A stretch of 64,000 nucleotides of DNA from JBBQUN01 sp963717115 (GCA_963717115.1 CAVQVO010000017.1:744001-808000); one strand, 5' to 3'; counted from the stretch's first letter, positions 1 to 10,828 are shown. Notes: generated by a model from the sequence alone, not told the origin. Numbers and translations are program-made.

Positions 1-564
1 GGTCTCGAGCGGGCACGGCGCCAGCCGCTGATTGAGGAAGCAGGCCTCGACGACGTGCTCGCAGTCGGTGAAATCGGGGGACTCGGCGAGCCCGCCCTCG
101 GCCTGGTGCATGACGTTGGTGCCGACCGCGTCGAACAGCAGGATGTCGTCGGCCAACGCGGCATCGAACCCGATCACGGCCGGGAGCGGCTCGTAGTGGA
201 CGACGACCCGTTCGGCGGCATCGGCGGCCTGCGCCGCGGTCTCGGCGACGATGGCGACGATCGGCTCGCCGACGAACCGGACCCGGTCGATCGCCAGCAG
301 CGGCCGAGCGGTGCCCTCGGGGTATTCGGGCGAGGCGCCCGGCATCAGACCCAGATCGTGATCGGCGGCGGTGACCACGTCGACCACGCCGGGCGCCTGC
401 CTGGCGGCATCGGTGTCGAGACCGGTGATCAGGGCGTGGGCCTCGATCGAGGTGACGAAGTGGACGTGCAGGCACCCCGGCAGATCGAGATTGGCGACGA
501 AGGTGGTGTCGCCGGTGAGCAGGTGGCGGTCCTCGACCCGCGCCGGTCCGGTGCTCGCGGTCAC
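1..564 (-). CDS. Molybdenum hydroxylase (xanthine/CO dehydrogenase family) large subunit, N-terminal part
   Basis: The reverse strand is open from a GTG at 564 to the window edge, giving 188 residues with no stop. The N-terminus contains RVEDRHLLTGDTTFVANLDLPG followed by LHVHFVTSIEAHALI, the usual opening of the molybdopterin-binding subunit of xanthine, aldehyde and CO dehydrogenases. RFVGEPIVAIVAET and VVVHYEPLPAV further on are also typical of the family. The family hydroxylates purines, aldehydes or CO with Mo cofactor, FAD and 2Fe-2S partners; substrate cannot be read from this fragment. It starts two bases after the stop of the enoyl-CoA hydratase gene, so the two are probably co-transcribed. 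The C-terminal catalytic part lies outside the window. Confidence 0.85.
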   Translation of the reverse strand, partial: MTASTGPARVEDRHLLTGDTTFVANLDLPGCLHVHFVTSIEAHALITGLDTDAARQAPGVVDVVTAADHDLGLMPGASPEYPEGTARPLLAIDRVRFVGEPIVAIVAETAAQAADAAERVVVHYEPLPAVIGFDAALADDILLFDAVGTNVMHQAEGGLAESPDFTDCEHVVEACFLNQRLAPCPLET

Positions 565-566
565 GG

Positions 567-1373
567 TCAGGATCCCGTGAACTTCGCCGGTCGCTTCTCG
601 AAGTAGGAGTCGATGCCTTCCTTGAAGTCGTTCGACTTGAACAGGTGCATCACCTGCAGCAGGACGTGGTGGCTGTGGCTCTCGAAGTCCTGGGTCCAGG
701 CGTGGCGATAGAGACGCTTCATGGCCTGGATCGCGAGCGGGGCGTTGGCGGCGATCTCGGCCGCCCAATCCCGGGCGATGTCGGCGAGTTGGTCGTCGTC
801 GACCACCAGGTTGACCAATCCGTAGTCGGCGGACTCCTCGGCGGTGAGGTTCCGACCCAGGAAGCCGATCTCGGCCGCCTTGGCGTGGCCGATCAGACGG
901 GGCAGGTACCAGGTGCCGCCGCTCTCGGGAACGACCCCGCGTTTGGCGAAGCCGGGAACGATCTTGGCCGAGCGGGCGGCCAGTCGGATGTCGCAGCCGA
1001 GCGCGAGGTCGAGCCCGTAGCCGGCGGCTGCCCCGTTGAGGGCGCAGATGGTCGGCTTGTCGATGTTGAACAAGATGTTGGTCGGCAGGGTGCGGGTGCT
1101 CTGGTGCCGCATGCCCTTCATCGACTGGTCGCCGCCGATCCCCGAACCCTCGGCCGCATCGACCAGGTCGAGACCCGAGCAGAATCCCTTGCCGGCCCCG
1201 GTGATGACGATGCAGCGAACGTCGCGGTCTTCGTCGGCCTGTTCGAGCCGTTCACCCAGCGTCATCAGCATCGTGGTGGAGATCGCATTGAGCCGGTGCG
1301 GCCGGTTCAGGGTGATCGTGGCGATGTGGTCGGAGACCTCGTAGAGGACCTCGGGCGGCGTGGGATCGGTCAT
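567..1373 (-). CDS. Enoyl-CoA hydratase/isomerase (crotonase fold)
   Basis: This 268-residue protein has the full length of a single-domain crotonase. Crotonases hydrate, isomerise or cleave acyl-CoA thioesters in the cytosol. The oxyanion-hole segment GKGFCSGLDLVD lies near residue 65 and the second block NGAAAGYGLDLALGCDIR near residue 115. VVPESGGTWYLPRLIG near residue 145 contains a Glu at a usual catalytic position. The exact substrate cannot be told. The start is ATG at 1373. It is followed by a molybdenum hydroxylase gene after two bases and preceded by a VOC gene after nine bases, so it sits inside a leftward operon. Confidence 0.9.
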   Translation of the reverse strand: MTDPTPPEVLYEVSDHIATITLNRPHRLNAISTTMLMTLGERLEQADEDRDVRCIVITGAGKGFCSGLDLVDAAEGSGIGGDQSMKGMRHQSTRTLPTNILFNIDKPTICALNGAAAGYGLDLALGCDIRLAARSAKIVPGFAKRGVVPESGGTWYLPRLIGHAKAAEIGFLGRNLTAEESADYGLVNLVVDDDQLADIARDWAAEIAANAPLAIQAMKRLYRHAWTQDFESHSHHVLLQVMHLFKSNDFKEGIDSYFEKRPAKFTGS

Positions 1374-1382
1374 GGTGCGTTT

Positions 1383-1796
1383 CTAGTTCGCTTCGGCGTA
1401 GTGGACGAACTCGACCCAGTTGCCGTCGGGGTCTTCGACCATGGCGATCGTGACCCCCGGACGGATCTCGGTCGGGGGCACGGGGATCGGCGCCCCGGCC
1501 GCCTCGCAGGCGGCCGCCATCTCGGCCACGTTCGAGCAGTTGATCGTGAAGTAGCGGTACCCGCGGCCGCCGGCCGGACCGCCCGGGGCGGGGATGGACT
1601 GGGGGTCGAGCGAGTGCTTGACCAGCTTGATCATGGAGTCGCCGCACATCAACCGGTGCATCGTGCCACCGCCGGGCATCGGGGTGTCGGCGGCGTGGTC
1701 GAAGCCGAGCGTGTCGCGGTAGAACGCCAGTGACCGTTCGCTGTCGGTGATGACGATGCCGAGGTCGATGGCGGACTTGGTGAAGGCGATTCCCAT
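1383..1796 (-). CDS. VOC family (glyoxalase/bleomycin-resistance fold) protein
   Basis: This 137-residue protein has the paired beta-alpha-beta-beta-beta layout of the vicinal oxygen chelate family: DLGIVITDSERSLAFYRDTLGF at the N-terminus and VAMVEDPDGNWVEFVHY-like residues (IAMVEDPDGNWVEFVH) at the C-terminus. The C-terminal Glu of WVEF is a usual metal ligand. Members include glyoxalases, dioxygenases and methylmalonyl-CoA epimerase, and function cannot be chosen from sequence alone. It lies nine bases upstream of the enoyl-CoA hydratase start on the same strand, which hints at a role in the same CoA-ester pathway. Confidence 0.85.
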   Translation of the reverse strand: MGIAFTKSAIDLGIVITDSERSLAFYRDTLGFDHAADTPMPGGGTMHRLMCGDSMIKLVKHSLDPQSIPAPGGPAGGRGYRYFTINCSNVAEMAAACEAAGAPIPVPPTEIRPGVTIAMVEDPDGNWVEFVHYAEAN

Positions 1797-1826
1797 GGGG
1801 TCCGACGCTACACCGCGCCCCGCTGG

Positions 1827-3474
<1,648 letters not shown>

Positions 3475-3493
3475 GCCGTCGATCGTATTGGAC

Positions 3494-4450
3494 TCAGCCC
3501 ATGACGGCGGCGAGGGACTGGGCCAAGGTGTCGGCGGAGTTCCGGAGCGCCTGGATCTCGGTGTCGGAGAGCGGAGGGGCCAGGATGCCCATCGCGCCGT
3601 CTCGGCCGACGCGTGTCGGCAGGCTCAGGCAGACCGACGGCAGGTCGCCGAGGTCGGCGGCTTCGGAGCGGACCAGCCCGGCGATCGGCACCGACACGGG
3701 CACGACGGCGCGTTCGTCGCGGACGATCGTGGTGACGAGGCTGTCGATCACGGCTCCGATCGCCCAGTTCGTGTAACCCTTGCGCTCGATGATCTCGTAG
3801 GCGGCCCGGGCCACCCGATGGGCCAACGCCTCCATCGCGGGCTGGTCCCAGGGCACCCCCAGGATCTCGTTGCCGACCAGGGGTGTGCCGCCGATCGCGG
3901 CCAGGCTCCAGGCGACGAACTCCGAGTCACCGTGCTCACCCAGGACGTACGCATGGACCGATTGGGGATCGACGCCGTAGTGGTCGCCCAGGAGGGCCCG
4001 GAGTCGGGCCGAGTCGAGCACGGTTCCGGTCCCGATCACGTGGGTCGCCGGCCGTTGCGAGGCCCGGTGGAACACCGCGGTCATGATGTCGACCGGGTTC
4101 GTGGCGACCACGACGATCGCCTCGGGGGCGTGGCGGTCGAGTTCGGCGACGATCCCGTCGAAGACGGCGACGTTGCGTTCGAGGAGCGCCAGCCGGGATT
4201 CGCCGTCCTTCTGGCTCACCCCGGCGGTGACGATGACCACGTCGGCCCCGGCCAACTGGTCGTAGCCGGCGGCTCGAACCACACAGGGGCCGACCAGGGC
4301 CTGTCCGTGCATGAGGTCCATGGCCTCGCCCTGGGCGCTGCGTTCGTCGAGGTCGACGAGGACGATCTCGGACACGTGCTGGCTCTGGAAGAGCGCAGCC
4401 GCGGCCGCCATGCCGACGTGGCCGGTTCCGACGATTCCGATTCGAGCCAT
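3494..4450 (-). CDS. ldh: L-lactate dehydrogenase
   Basis: This 318-residue NAD-dependent 2-hydroxyacid dehydrogenase begins at ATG 4450 with the Rossmann motif GIVGTGHVG. The substrate-specificity loop reads VTAGVSQKDGESR. Gln at this position marks lactate dehydrogenases, whereas malate dehydrogenases carry Arg. The proton-relay His is in YVLGEHGDSE, and ATNPVDI is the usual cofactor-binding strand. It converts pyruvate and lactate in the cytosol. It lies between pgm (19-base gap) and a small unknown gene (17-base gap) on the same strand. A much longer open frame runs upstream of the ATG but is not protein-like. Confidence 0.92.
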   Translation of the reverse strand: MARIGIVGTGHVGMAAAAALFQSQHVSEIVLVDLDERSAQGEAMDLMHGQALVGPCVVRAAGYDQLAGADVVIVTAGVSQKDGESRLALLERNVAVFDGIVAELDRHAPEAIVVVATNPVDIMTAVFHRASQRPATHVIGTGTVLDSARLRALLGDHYGVDPQSVHAYVLGEHGDSEFVAWSLAAIGGTPLVGNEILGVPWDQPAMEALAHRVARAAYEIIERKGYTNWAIGAVIDSLVTTIVRDERAVVPVSVPIAGLVRSEAADLGDLPSVCLSLPTRVGRDGAMGILAPPLSDTEIQALRNSADTLAQSLAAVMG

Positions 4451-4467
4451 GCCCGAGAGCGTAGGGC

Positions 4468-4785
4468 TCAGTGGGTGCCGTCGACGATGGCGAAGGCTGC
4501 TTCGACCGAGGCGAGTGCACCGAGCACCACGTCGTCGAGATCGAGCCCGGCGAACCCGCGGGGACCGCAGCCCAGCGAGCGAAGGTCGTCGAGGACATCG
4601 GCGACCAGGGCCTTGAGCTGGGCGTGATCGGTGGCCTGGTGGAGATCGAGCAGCCAGTCGATGCAGCGATCGAGCGACAGCGAGGCGCCGGGAGCGCCTT
4701 CGAGAGCGACGGCCCAGAAGGCGTCGGTGGTGAAGTGTTCGAGGCTCTGGGTGTCGAGGTCGAGGTCGGAGTCGATGATGGTCAT
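4468..4785 (-). CDS. Hypothetical small acidic protein
   Basis: This 105-residue protein is not recognised. It starts at ATG 4785 behind a good Shine-Dalgarno (AAGGAAG). It is rich in Asp, Leu and Ala, with predicted helices around WLLDLHQATDHAQLKALVADVLDDL and LDDVVLGALASVEAAFAIV, and has no membrane segment. It is the first gene of a leftward run into ldh and pgm. A longer in-frame extension to 5061 would overlap the divergent MBL-fold gene and reads as low-complexity Arg/Pro, so it was not used. Confidence 0.6.
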   Translation of the reverse strand: MTIIDSDLDLDTQSLEHFTTDAFWAVALEGAPGASLSLDRCIDWLLDLHQATDHAQLKALVADVLDDLRSLGCGPRGFAGLDLDDVVLGALASVEAAFAIVDGTH

Positions 4786-4993
4786 GGCACGCTTCCTTGG
4801 TCGGTGCCCGTCGTGGGCTGGTTGGAATGAGACGAACGTACGACGGGCCCCGGTTCCACGAATCGGGGAGTTCCCCCGAACACGCGGCGAACGGTCGGGG
4901 GACGACCTGCCCCCGATCGATGGACGACCGCCATGTCGGCGTGTCGGTCGACATCGCCTGGCCGATCGTCCGGATCGGGCGTAGGTTGCCGCC

Positions 4994-5908
4994 ATGACCG
5001 GACAGGCAACCATCGAGTGGTTCGGATGCGCCACGTTTCGTCTCCGCGTCGCCGGGCTCACGATCTTCCTCGACGCCTACATCGACCGGGTCGAGGGGGC
5101 GGCCGGGTCCGGTCTCACGGCCGACGTCGTCGACGAATGCGACTGGATCCTCGTCGGGCACTCGCACTTCGACCACCTCTACGGCGCCGAACGGATCATG
5201 GCCAACACCGATGCCCGGCTCGTGGGGAGCTACGAGACGATCCGGGTGATGGAGGCCGCCGGGGTTCCGCTCGACCGCATGATCGGTGTGAGCGGGGGTG
5301 AACGGGTCGATCTCGGGCAGGGGGTCACCGCCTCGGTCTTCCCCAGCCTGCATTCCTGCGTCTGGTCCCACGACGGCGCGATGCAGCAGCCCGATCAGGA
5401 ATGCCTTGGCGATCTGGGGCTGACCTGGCAGGAGCAGGCCGCTCGCATGGCGACCGTGTCGAATCACCTGGCGACCGGCCTCGGCCCGGCCGCCGGAGCC
5501 CACCTCGCAGCCGGTCGCGTCGGCCACAGCACCCGGGGCGACGGGGGAGCGCTGGTCTGGATGATCGACACCCCGATCGGGTCGCTCTTCTATCAGGACA
5601 CCAGCGGCCGCTGGTCGGCGATCGTCGACGGGCTCCGGCCCGATGTGGCCATCGTCGCCGCCGCCGGACGTGGCAACCTCGACGGCGAACCGATTCAGGG
5701 GTCGCTGGCCCAGTTCGTCGCCGGGCAGGTCGACCTGCTCCGACCCCGATCGGTGATCCTCGGGCACCACGACGACTGGTTGCCCGGCTTCTCGGTCCCG
5801 ACCGACGTCGCCCCGATCCGGGCCGCGCTGGCCGCCGTCGTTCCCGACACCGAGCTCCTCGAGCTCGAGTACGTCGATCCGGTCGTCATCCTCGGGGCGG
5901 GCGCCTGA
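4994..5908 (+). CDS. MBL-fold metallo-hydrolase
   Basis: This 304-residue protein has the metallo-beta-lactamase metal motif HSHFDH near residue 57. It is preceded by TIEWFGCATFRL, a strand pattern seen in UlaG/YcbX-like beta-lactamase-fold hydrolases. A late VILGHHDDW supplies a further metal-ligand His region. The enzyme is probably a cytosolic, metal-dependent hydrolase of unknown substrate. It has no signal peptide. It starts at ATG 4994, divergent from the small gene at 4785; the 208-base gap between them probably contains both promoters, though no clear box was picked out. It converges on the MFS gene. Confidence 0.85.
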   Translation: MTGQATIEWFGCATFRLRVAGLTIFLDAYIDRVEGAAGSGLTADVVDECDWILVGHSHFDHLYGAERIMANTDARLVGSYETIRVMEAAGVPLDRMIGVSGGERVDLGQGVTASVFPSLHSCVWSHDGAMQQPDQECLGDLGLTWQEQAARMATVSNHLATGLGPAAGAHLAAGRVGHSTRGDGGALVWMIDTPIGSLFYQDTSGRWSAIVDGLRPDVAIVAAAGRGNLDGEPIQGSLAQFVAGQVDLLRPRSVILGHHDDWLPGFSVPTDVAPIRAALAAVVPDTELLELEYVDPVVILGAGA

Positions 5909-5926
5909 GCGAGGGTGCCGGCGGGG

Positions 5927-7051
5927 TCACGACGCCGCGGGGCCGTCCCACCGGTGCGACATCGCCACGTACTCGATCACGAGACCGCCGGTGATCATCA
6001 CCCCACCGGCAACCAGGCCGAGGAGGGTGAACGAACCGGTGGCGACGAGCACGCCGCCGATCGTCGGGCCGATCACCCGTCCCATGGCCATGATGGCCTG
6101 TGCATCACCGATGCGGTCGGCCGGATGGGTGGACCGCTCCGACAGCAGGTTGTAGGTCTCGGGCACCGCCGCCCAGAAGGCGAGGCCCCAGACGGCAACG
6201 GCGGCGAAGAAGACGAGGGTGTTGTCGGCGATCGTCAGGAAGAAGGCGCACAGGCCGGTGATGATGATGAAGACGCCCGGGAAGCGGCGCCGCCCGGCGT
6301 AGCGGGCGGTCGGGATCCCCGCCAACGCGTTCAGGCTGAGGGCCACCGACAGGGTCAGGTTGGACATCCCGATGTTGTCGCGGGCGATGACCCCGACGAA
6401 GACGAACACGGCCGAGCCGCCGAGCGTCAGGGCACTCATCCCCAGGAGGACGGGAACGATGCCCCGAGCCTCGATCGGGCGACGGCCGCGACTGATCGCC
6501 GCCTCGACGCTGACGGGCATCGCCAGGCAGACGAGGCTGATCAGGGCCAGCGTGGCGTAGATGGCGTCGAGTCCGCCGACCTTGACCGCCCCGGCGATCA
6601 ACGGGGCCGCGACCGCCGACGACAGCGGGCCGATCGCGGCGATCTGGCCCCGGCGGGTCTCGTCGGCGGCGCTGTCGGCCCAGGCGATCCAGATCAGGAG
6701 GCCCATGGCGAGCCCCGAGAGGAACCGGAGGCCGATCAGGGCACCGAGCGAGGGTGCGAAGACCGAGGCCAGGTTGACCAGCACCATCGCCGCCAGCGAC
6801 CAGCGGGCGAGCGCCGCGGTGGGATGGAGCCGTCGTCCGGCAACGAGGTTGGTCAGGGTGAATCCGCCGACCTGCGCAGTGGAGATCACGACGGCCGAGC
6901 CCGCGCCGACGTCGAACTGGTCGATCACCTCCGGCACGGCAAAGGACGTCGCGACGAAGACGGTCGAGATGGCGGCCGAACCGAAGAGCAGACCCGGCGA
7001 TGCCGCGGGCCGGAGACGGTCGGCAACACGAACCGGGGCGGCAAAGGTCAT
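5927..7051 (-). CDS. MFS transporter
   Basis: This 374-residue protein is made mostly of hydrophobic segments, about eleven or twelve, in the two-bundle pattern of the major facilitator superfamily. The loop after the second or third helix reads AGRRLHPTAAL, a weak version of the MFS loop signature. RFLSGLAMGLLIWIAWADS resembles helix 4 of drug and sugar exporters. The protein is slightly short for the family (about 400 residues). The substrate cannot be inferred. It starts at ATG 7051, divergent from the MscS gene, with 100 bases between them. Confidence 0.85.
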   Translation of the reverse strand: MTFAAPVRVADRLRPAASPGLLFGSAAISTVFVATSFAVPEVIDQFDVGAGSAVVISTAQVGGFTLTNLVAGRRLHPTAALARWSLAAMVLVNLASVFAPSLGALIGLRFLSGLAMGLLIWIAWADSAADETRRGQIAAIGPLSSAVAAPLIAGAVKVGGLDAIYATLALISLVCLAMPVSVEAAISRGRRPIEARGIVPVLLGMSALTLGGSAVFVFVGVIARDNIGMSNLTLSVALSLNALAGIPTARYAGRRRFPGVFIIITGLCAFFLTIADNTLVFFAAVAVWGLAFWAAVPETYNLLSERSTHPADRIGDAQAIMAMGRVIGPTIGGVLVATGSFTLLGLVAGGVMITGGLVIEYVAMSHRWDGPAAS

Positions 7052-7151
7052 CGAGACAGGCTAGGGACGCGGCTCGGCGGCCGGCGGCGGCAGCCGACAC
7101 ACCCGGGCGGGTTCGCGCCCCCCGGCGGGCCCGGTCCGGTAGACACAAGGG

Positions 7152-8033
7152 ATGGATTGGTGGTTCGCGCAGAGTGGGGTCGACATCGAGACGCTGGCCG
7201 ACCAGGTGGACCTGGGCGGCCTGCAGCTGAGGGACTACCTCACCGCCCTCGGGATCGTGCTCGCCTCGCTCGTCATCGGGCGGATCGTCCGCATGCTCAT
7301 CACGCGCACACTCGAGCGCCGCCAGGCCGATCGATTCATCGCCGAACTGATCGGTCGAGTCGTGAGCTACCTCATCGGCACGATCGGCCTGGTCTACGGG
7401 CTCGAGGAGCTGGGTGTCGCCATCGGACCGGCACTCGGCGCGCTGGGCATCTTCGGGATCGCGCTCGCCTTCGCCGTCCAGGACGTCCTCGAGAACTTCG
7501 TCTCCGGTGTCCTGCTCCAGCTCCGTCGCCCCTTCACCGCCGGCGACGAAGTGGAAACGTCCGACTACCAGGGAACCGTGGTCCAGGTCGACTCCCGGGC
7601 GGTGGTGATCCACACGCCGGCCGGTGAGACCGTTCGGATCCCCTCGGCCACCGTCATCAAGCAACCGATCGTGAACCTCACGGCGCGCCGGGCCCGCCGG
7701 ACCACGATCGTCGTCGGGGTCGCCTACGGGACCAGCCTGGCCCAGGCCACCCAGGTGCTGACCGACGCGCTGGGGGCCACCGAGGGTGTCCTCGACTCAC
7801 CGGCCCCCGACGTCATGGCCACCGAGTTCGGCGACTCGTCGATCAACTTCGCCGTTCGGTACTGGCACGAGCCGTCGATCGCCTCGATGTGGCGGGTTCG
7901 CCATGCGGTGGTCCTGGCCGTCGACGAGGCGCTCGCCTCGGCGGGCATCACCATCCCGTTCCCGCAGCGGGTCCTGCATCTGGCCGGGGGTTCCGAACCC
8001 GACGTCGACGACGGGGCTACAGCGCCGGAATGA
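7152..8033 (+). CDS. Small-conductance mechanosensitive channel, MscS family
   Basis: This 293-residue membrane protein has about three membrane segments: residues 25-45, 70-90 and 95-115. The pore helix and beta-domain junction reads GALGIFGIALAFAVQDVLENFVSGVLL, the classic MscS TM3 region. RPFTAGDEVE begins the beta domain and VRIPSATVIKQPIVN is the conserved strand. The channel releases solutes on hypo-osmotic shock. Its last 17 bases overlap the 3' end of the convergent LLM gene. Confidence 0.93.
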   Translation: MDWWFAQSGVDIETLADQVDLGGLQLRDYLTALGIVLASLVIGRIVRMLITRTLERRQADRFIAELIGRVVSYLIGTIGLVYGLEELGVAIGPALGALGIFGIALAFAVQDVLENFVSGVLLQLRRPFTAGDEVETSDYQGTVVQVDSRAVVIHTPAGETVRIPSATVIKQPIVNLTARRARRTTIVVGVAYGTSLAQATQVLTDALGATEGVLDSPAPDVMATEFGDSSINFAVRYWHEPSIASMWRVRHAVVLAVDEALASAGITIPFPQRVLHLAGGSEPDVDDGATAPE

Positions 8034-9096
8034 GGTCGGCGCCGACTCGACGGATCACGTCGTAGCGGGGTTCGAGCGGGGGCAGGATCATGACCTGATC
8101 CAGTCCCGCTGCGTCGAGGTCCGCCAGCCGATCCCGGAGTTGTTCGGCGGTCCCGATCAGGCACGACGAGGCCATGAGTTCGGTCGTGACGAACGGGACC
8201 TCCTCGGGGACGACCCAGCAGTTGTGGCCTTCGTGGATGCGTTGGTGTCGGTGGCTCTCGGGGACCTGCTCGACCAGCGCCACGTAGTCGTCCCACACCT
8301 CCGACATCGCCGGACTCCCGGGGCGACGGCCGAAGTTCCGCCACTGTTCGTAGGCGTAATGGAGGCCGGCGACGGCGAAGGCGCCGCACTCGTCGAACAC
8401 CCGGGGTGAGTCGATGGTCTCGTCGTCGTCGAGGACGACGATCGTGGTCAGCGTGCAGGTGTGGAATCGGTCGCGGTCGATGGTTCGCCCGGCCTCGCGG
8501 GCCCCCGCCTCGATGGCTCGCCACACCCGTTCCATGGCCTCGGCCTGCGGAGGAATCGAGAGCACGGCACCGTCGCCGTGGGCCCCGGCCAGGGCCAGCG
8601 AGCGAGGTCCGAACCCCGAGACGTAGAGGGGAATCCGGGGCTCGAAGGCCACGAAACCGGCGTCGGGCATGATGTGGCGAACCGGCGAGGTCACGCCCCG
8701 CCACGTCACGGGTGCCTCCTCACCCCGCATCAACGGCCCCAACGCCCGGAGGTAGTCGTCGAACTCGGTGATGCGCATCGGTGGGTGACCCATGATGCGC
8801 ATGGCGGTGTTGCCCGTCCCGATGCCGAGGAAGGTGCGGCCCGGGGCCAGTTGGTTGATCGTCGCGATGGCGGCGGCGGTGACCCCGACGGGACGGGTGG
8901 CGGCGACGGCGACGCCGGTCCCGAGCCGGATCGTCGAGGTCCGTTCGGCGGCGACGGCCAACGAGGCGTACACGTCGCTCCAGATCATCTGGCTGTCGGC
9001 CATCCAGGCGTGGGTGAACCCGAGCCGTTCGGCCTCGACGACGTAGTCGATGTCGTCGATCCTCGATGCGACACAGATACCGAGTTCCATGGTCAC
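8017..9096 (-). CDS. LLM-class (luciferase-like, possibly F420-dependent) oxidoreductase
   Basis: This 359-residue TIM-barrel protein matches the luciferase-like monooxygenase family. It opens MELGICVASRIDDIDYVVEAERLGF and carries RLGTGVAVAATRPVGVTAAAIATINQLAPGR, close to mer-like F420-dependent reductases. FLGIGTGNTAMRIMG is a typical cofactor-binding loop. Whether F420 or FMN is used cannot be proven from sequence. It starts at ATG 9096, overlapping the TGA of the GNAT gene by four bases, so the two are translationally coupled. A second Met two codons in is also a possible start. Confidence 0.88.
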   Translation of the reverse strand: MTMELGICVASRIDDIDYVVEAERLGFTHAWMADSQMIWSDVYASLAVAAERTSTIRLGTGVAVAATRPVGVTAAAIATINQLAPGRTFLGIGTGNTAMRIMGHPPMRITEFDDYLRALGPLMRGEEAPVTWRGVTSPVRHIMPDAGFVAFEPRIPLYVSGFGPRSLALAGAHGDGAVLSIPPQAEAMERVWRAIEAGAREAGRTIDRDRFHTCTLTTIVVLDDDETIDSPRVFDECGAFAVAGLHYAYEQWRNFGRRPGSPAMSEVWDDYVALVEQVPESHRHQRIHEGHNCWVVPEEVPFVTTELMASSCLIGTAEQLRDRLADLDAAGLDQVMILPPLEPRYDVIRRVGADLIPAL

Positions 9097-9740
9097 TCCC
9101 GGTTCGATGGCCGTTGGATGGGACGAGGGGGAGTCGACGGGGCGGGCACTCGGCGCATCCCGGTGAGCAACGGCCCGCCTTCCGGGGCGAACTCGGCGGT
9201 GATCTCGAAACCGGCCCGCCGATAGAAGGGCACGCTGCGAGGACTCGACGCCTCGAGATAGGCCGGCAGGCCGTTGCGGTCACAGATGTCGAGCACCGGT
9301 CGGAGGACCTCGTCGCCGAAGCCGCGACCCTGATGGTCGGGATGCACGCCGATGAAGGGCAGGTAGAAATGCGGCTCGGTGGGGTGATGGGCCCGCATGA
9401 GTTCGCCCAACTCCCGCCGCCCGGCGGGGAGCCGATCCCCGACCTCGCGTCCGAGCAGTTCGGCGATCTCGGCGCCGTGCTCGTCGTCGAACATGTCGGT
9501 CGTGCCCGGAGGTGTCCAGTACGACACGGCCTGCCACCCCGGTGCGCGGTAGGTGTGGCCCCGGCGCAGGCCGTTGCGGACGGCGACGGTGAAGAAGGCC
9601 CCGAGTACCCGACGTCGGTCGTCGCAGGCCGACAGCAGCCAGCGCATCACGGGGTCGTCGACGAAGGCGTCGGCCAGGATCGAGGCGGCCCGGTCGATCT
9701 CGTCGGGCAGCACGTGGAGGGCGGCGGTCACGGTCGTCAA
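9093..9740 (-). CDS. GNAT-family N-acetyltransferase
   Basis: This protein of about 215 residues has the acetyl-CoA loop FIGVHPDHQGRGFGDEVL near residue 125 (the QxxGxG/A motif), followed by YLEASSPRSVPFYRRAGFEI, the usual C-terminal GNAT strand-helix. The substrate is unknown. Start choice is uncertain: TTG 9740 and GTG 9731 fit the N-terminus of the fold best, while the nearest ATG is 9764. It overlaps the LLM gene by four bases and is divergent from the GGDEF gene at 9835. Confidence 0.82.
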   Translation of the reverse strand: MTTVTAALHVLPDEIDRAASILADAFVDDPVMRWLLSACDDRRRVLGAFFTVAVRNGLRRGHTYRAPGWQAVSYWTPPGTTDMFDDEHGAEIAELLGREVGDRLPAGRRELGELMRAHHPTEPHFYLPFIGVHPDHQGRGFGDEVLRPVLDICDRNGLPAYLEASSPRSVPFYRRAGFEITAEFAPEGGPLLTGMRRVPAPSTPPRPIQRPSNRE

Positions 9741-9834
9741 CCTAGGGGACCGCTCGAATCCCATCGAGTCCGGCATCGGGTCGAGCATCGGGTCGATCCC
9801 TGATGGATGATCGATCGCGACCGAAGCTGCCGAG

Positions 9835-10828
9835 GTGCGTGGATCCCGCCTCGTCGTTCGTCTCCTCCTGTGCCTGTCGATCGTCCTCGTCGCGGCGCCG
9901 TCGGTGTGGGCTGCCGAGCCCGGGTCCGATCCGGTGGCCGATGCCATCACGTACCTCCGCGACACCGGTGCCGCCATCGACGACGGTCGGGACCCGGCAA
10001 CGCTCGGTGACGAGGGAGAGGTGATCCTCGACGGGTTGTCCGGACTCCAGGTCCCGCCACTGACCCGCTTCGTGCTGGAGGGTCGATTCGCCTCGCTCGA
10101 CCGGGAGGAGCGGGCGGCCCTCTACGAGTCGGCAGCGGAACTGCTCGAGCGTCTCGAGCCCGTTGCCCCATCCGACGCGCCGCCGGACGGTTGGAGGTCG
10201 CGGTTCGGCGGTCGGAGTCGGAGTCGGAGTACCACCGTGGGTGGGCCTGCTGTCGATGGCGAGCATCGCGGTCTTGGCGGCAGCGGTCGGTTGGTACCGC
10301 CGGTACACGTCCCGGCTCGAGAAGCTCGTGCTCGTCGATCCGCTGACCGGTCTGGCCAATCGCCGCCGGCTGGATCAGGATCTCGCCCACCTCGAGGCCG
10401 TGCGACGAGCGGCTCGGGAGGCGGTGAGCGTGGCGATGGTCGACGTCGACTTCTTCAAGCGGTTCAACGACGCCTTCGGACACCAGGAGGGCGATCGTGC
10501 GCTCCGGGCCGTGGGATCCACGATCGCCGCCGCCGTTCGCCCCGGCGACGTCGTCTACCGCTACGGAGGCGAGGAGTTCCTCGTCCTCATGACCAACGCG
10601 CCCCAAGCGGACGCCCTCGAGGTCTGCGAGAGGATCCGGATCTCGGTCGCCGGACTGAACCTGTCGCTGACCGTGTCGGTCGGCGTCGCCACGGGGATCC
10701 GGGAGCCCCTACCGACCCTCACCGTCGCCGCCGACGAAGCCCTGTTCCGGGCCAAGGAGGAGGGGCGCAACCGAGTGGTCGCGACGACGATCGCCAATCT
10801 GGCGGGCGCCCGGGTCTCGCCGCTGTAG
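9835..10828 (+). CDS. Membrane-anchored GGDEF diguanylate cyclase (apparent +1 frameshift)
   Basis: The first frame starts at GTG 9835 with a signal peptide (RLLLCLSIVLVAAPSVWAAEP) and a helical extracytoplasmic domain of about 90 residues. The second frame, one base on, gives the membrane helix WVGLLSMASIAVLAAAVGWY, then a GGDEF domain: VDPLTGLANRRRL, DVDFFKRFNDAFGHQEGD, an RPGD inhibitory site, and the active site YGGEEF. Neither frame makes a sensible protein alone. The shift must lie between about 10175 and 10225, before the VGVGVGV segment. The corrected product of about 330 residues would make cyclic di-GMP in response to an outside signal. Confidence 0.82.

Noticed and set aside
55..1733. 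Long plus-strand open frames (55-606, 645-1733)
   Set aside because: They lie antisense to the molybdenum hydroxylase, crotonase and VOC genes and are rich in Gly/Asp/Arg/Val without any family motif; high GC produces such mirror frames.
4451..5770. N-terminal extension of the lactate dehydrogenase frame
   Set aside because: The Rossmann fold begins right at ATG 4450; the upstream part is antisense to the MBL-fold gene.
10163..10828. GGDEF domain as a separate gene starting at 10163
   Set aside because: That start gives an Arg-rich nonsense N-terminus before the membrane helix; joining to the signal-peptide frame gives a sensible sensor protein.
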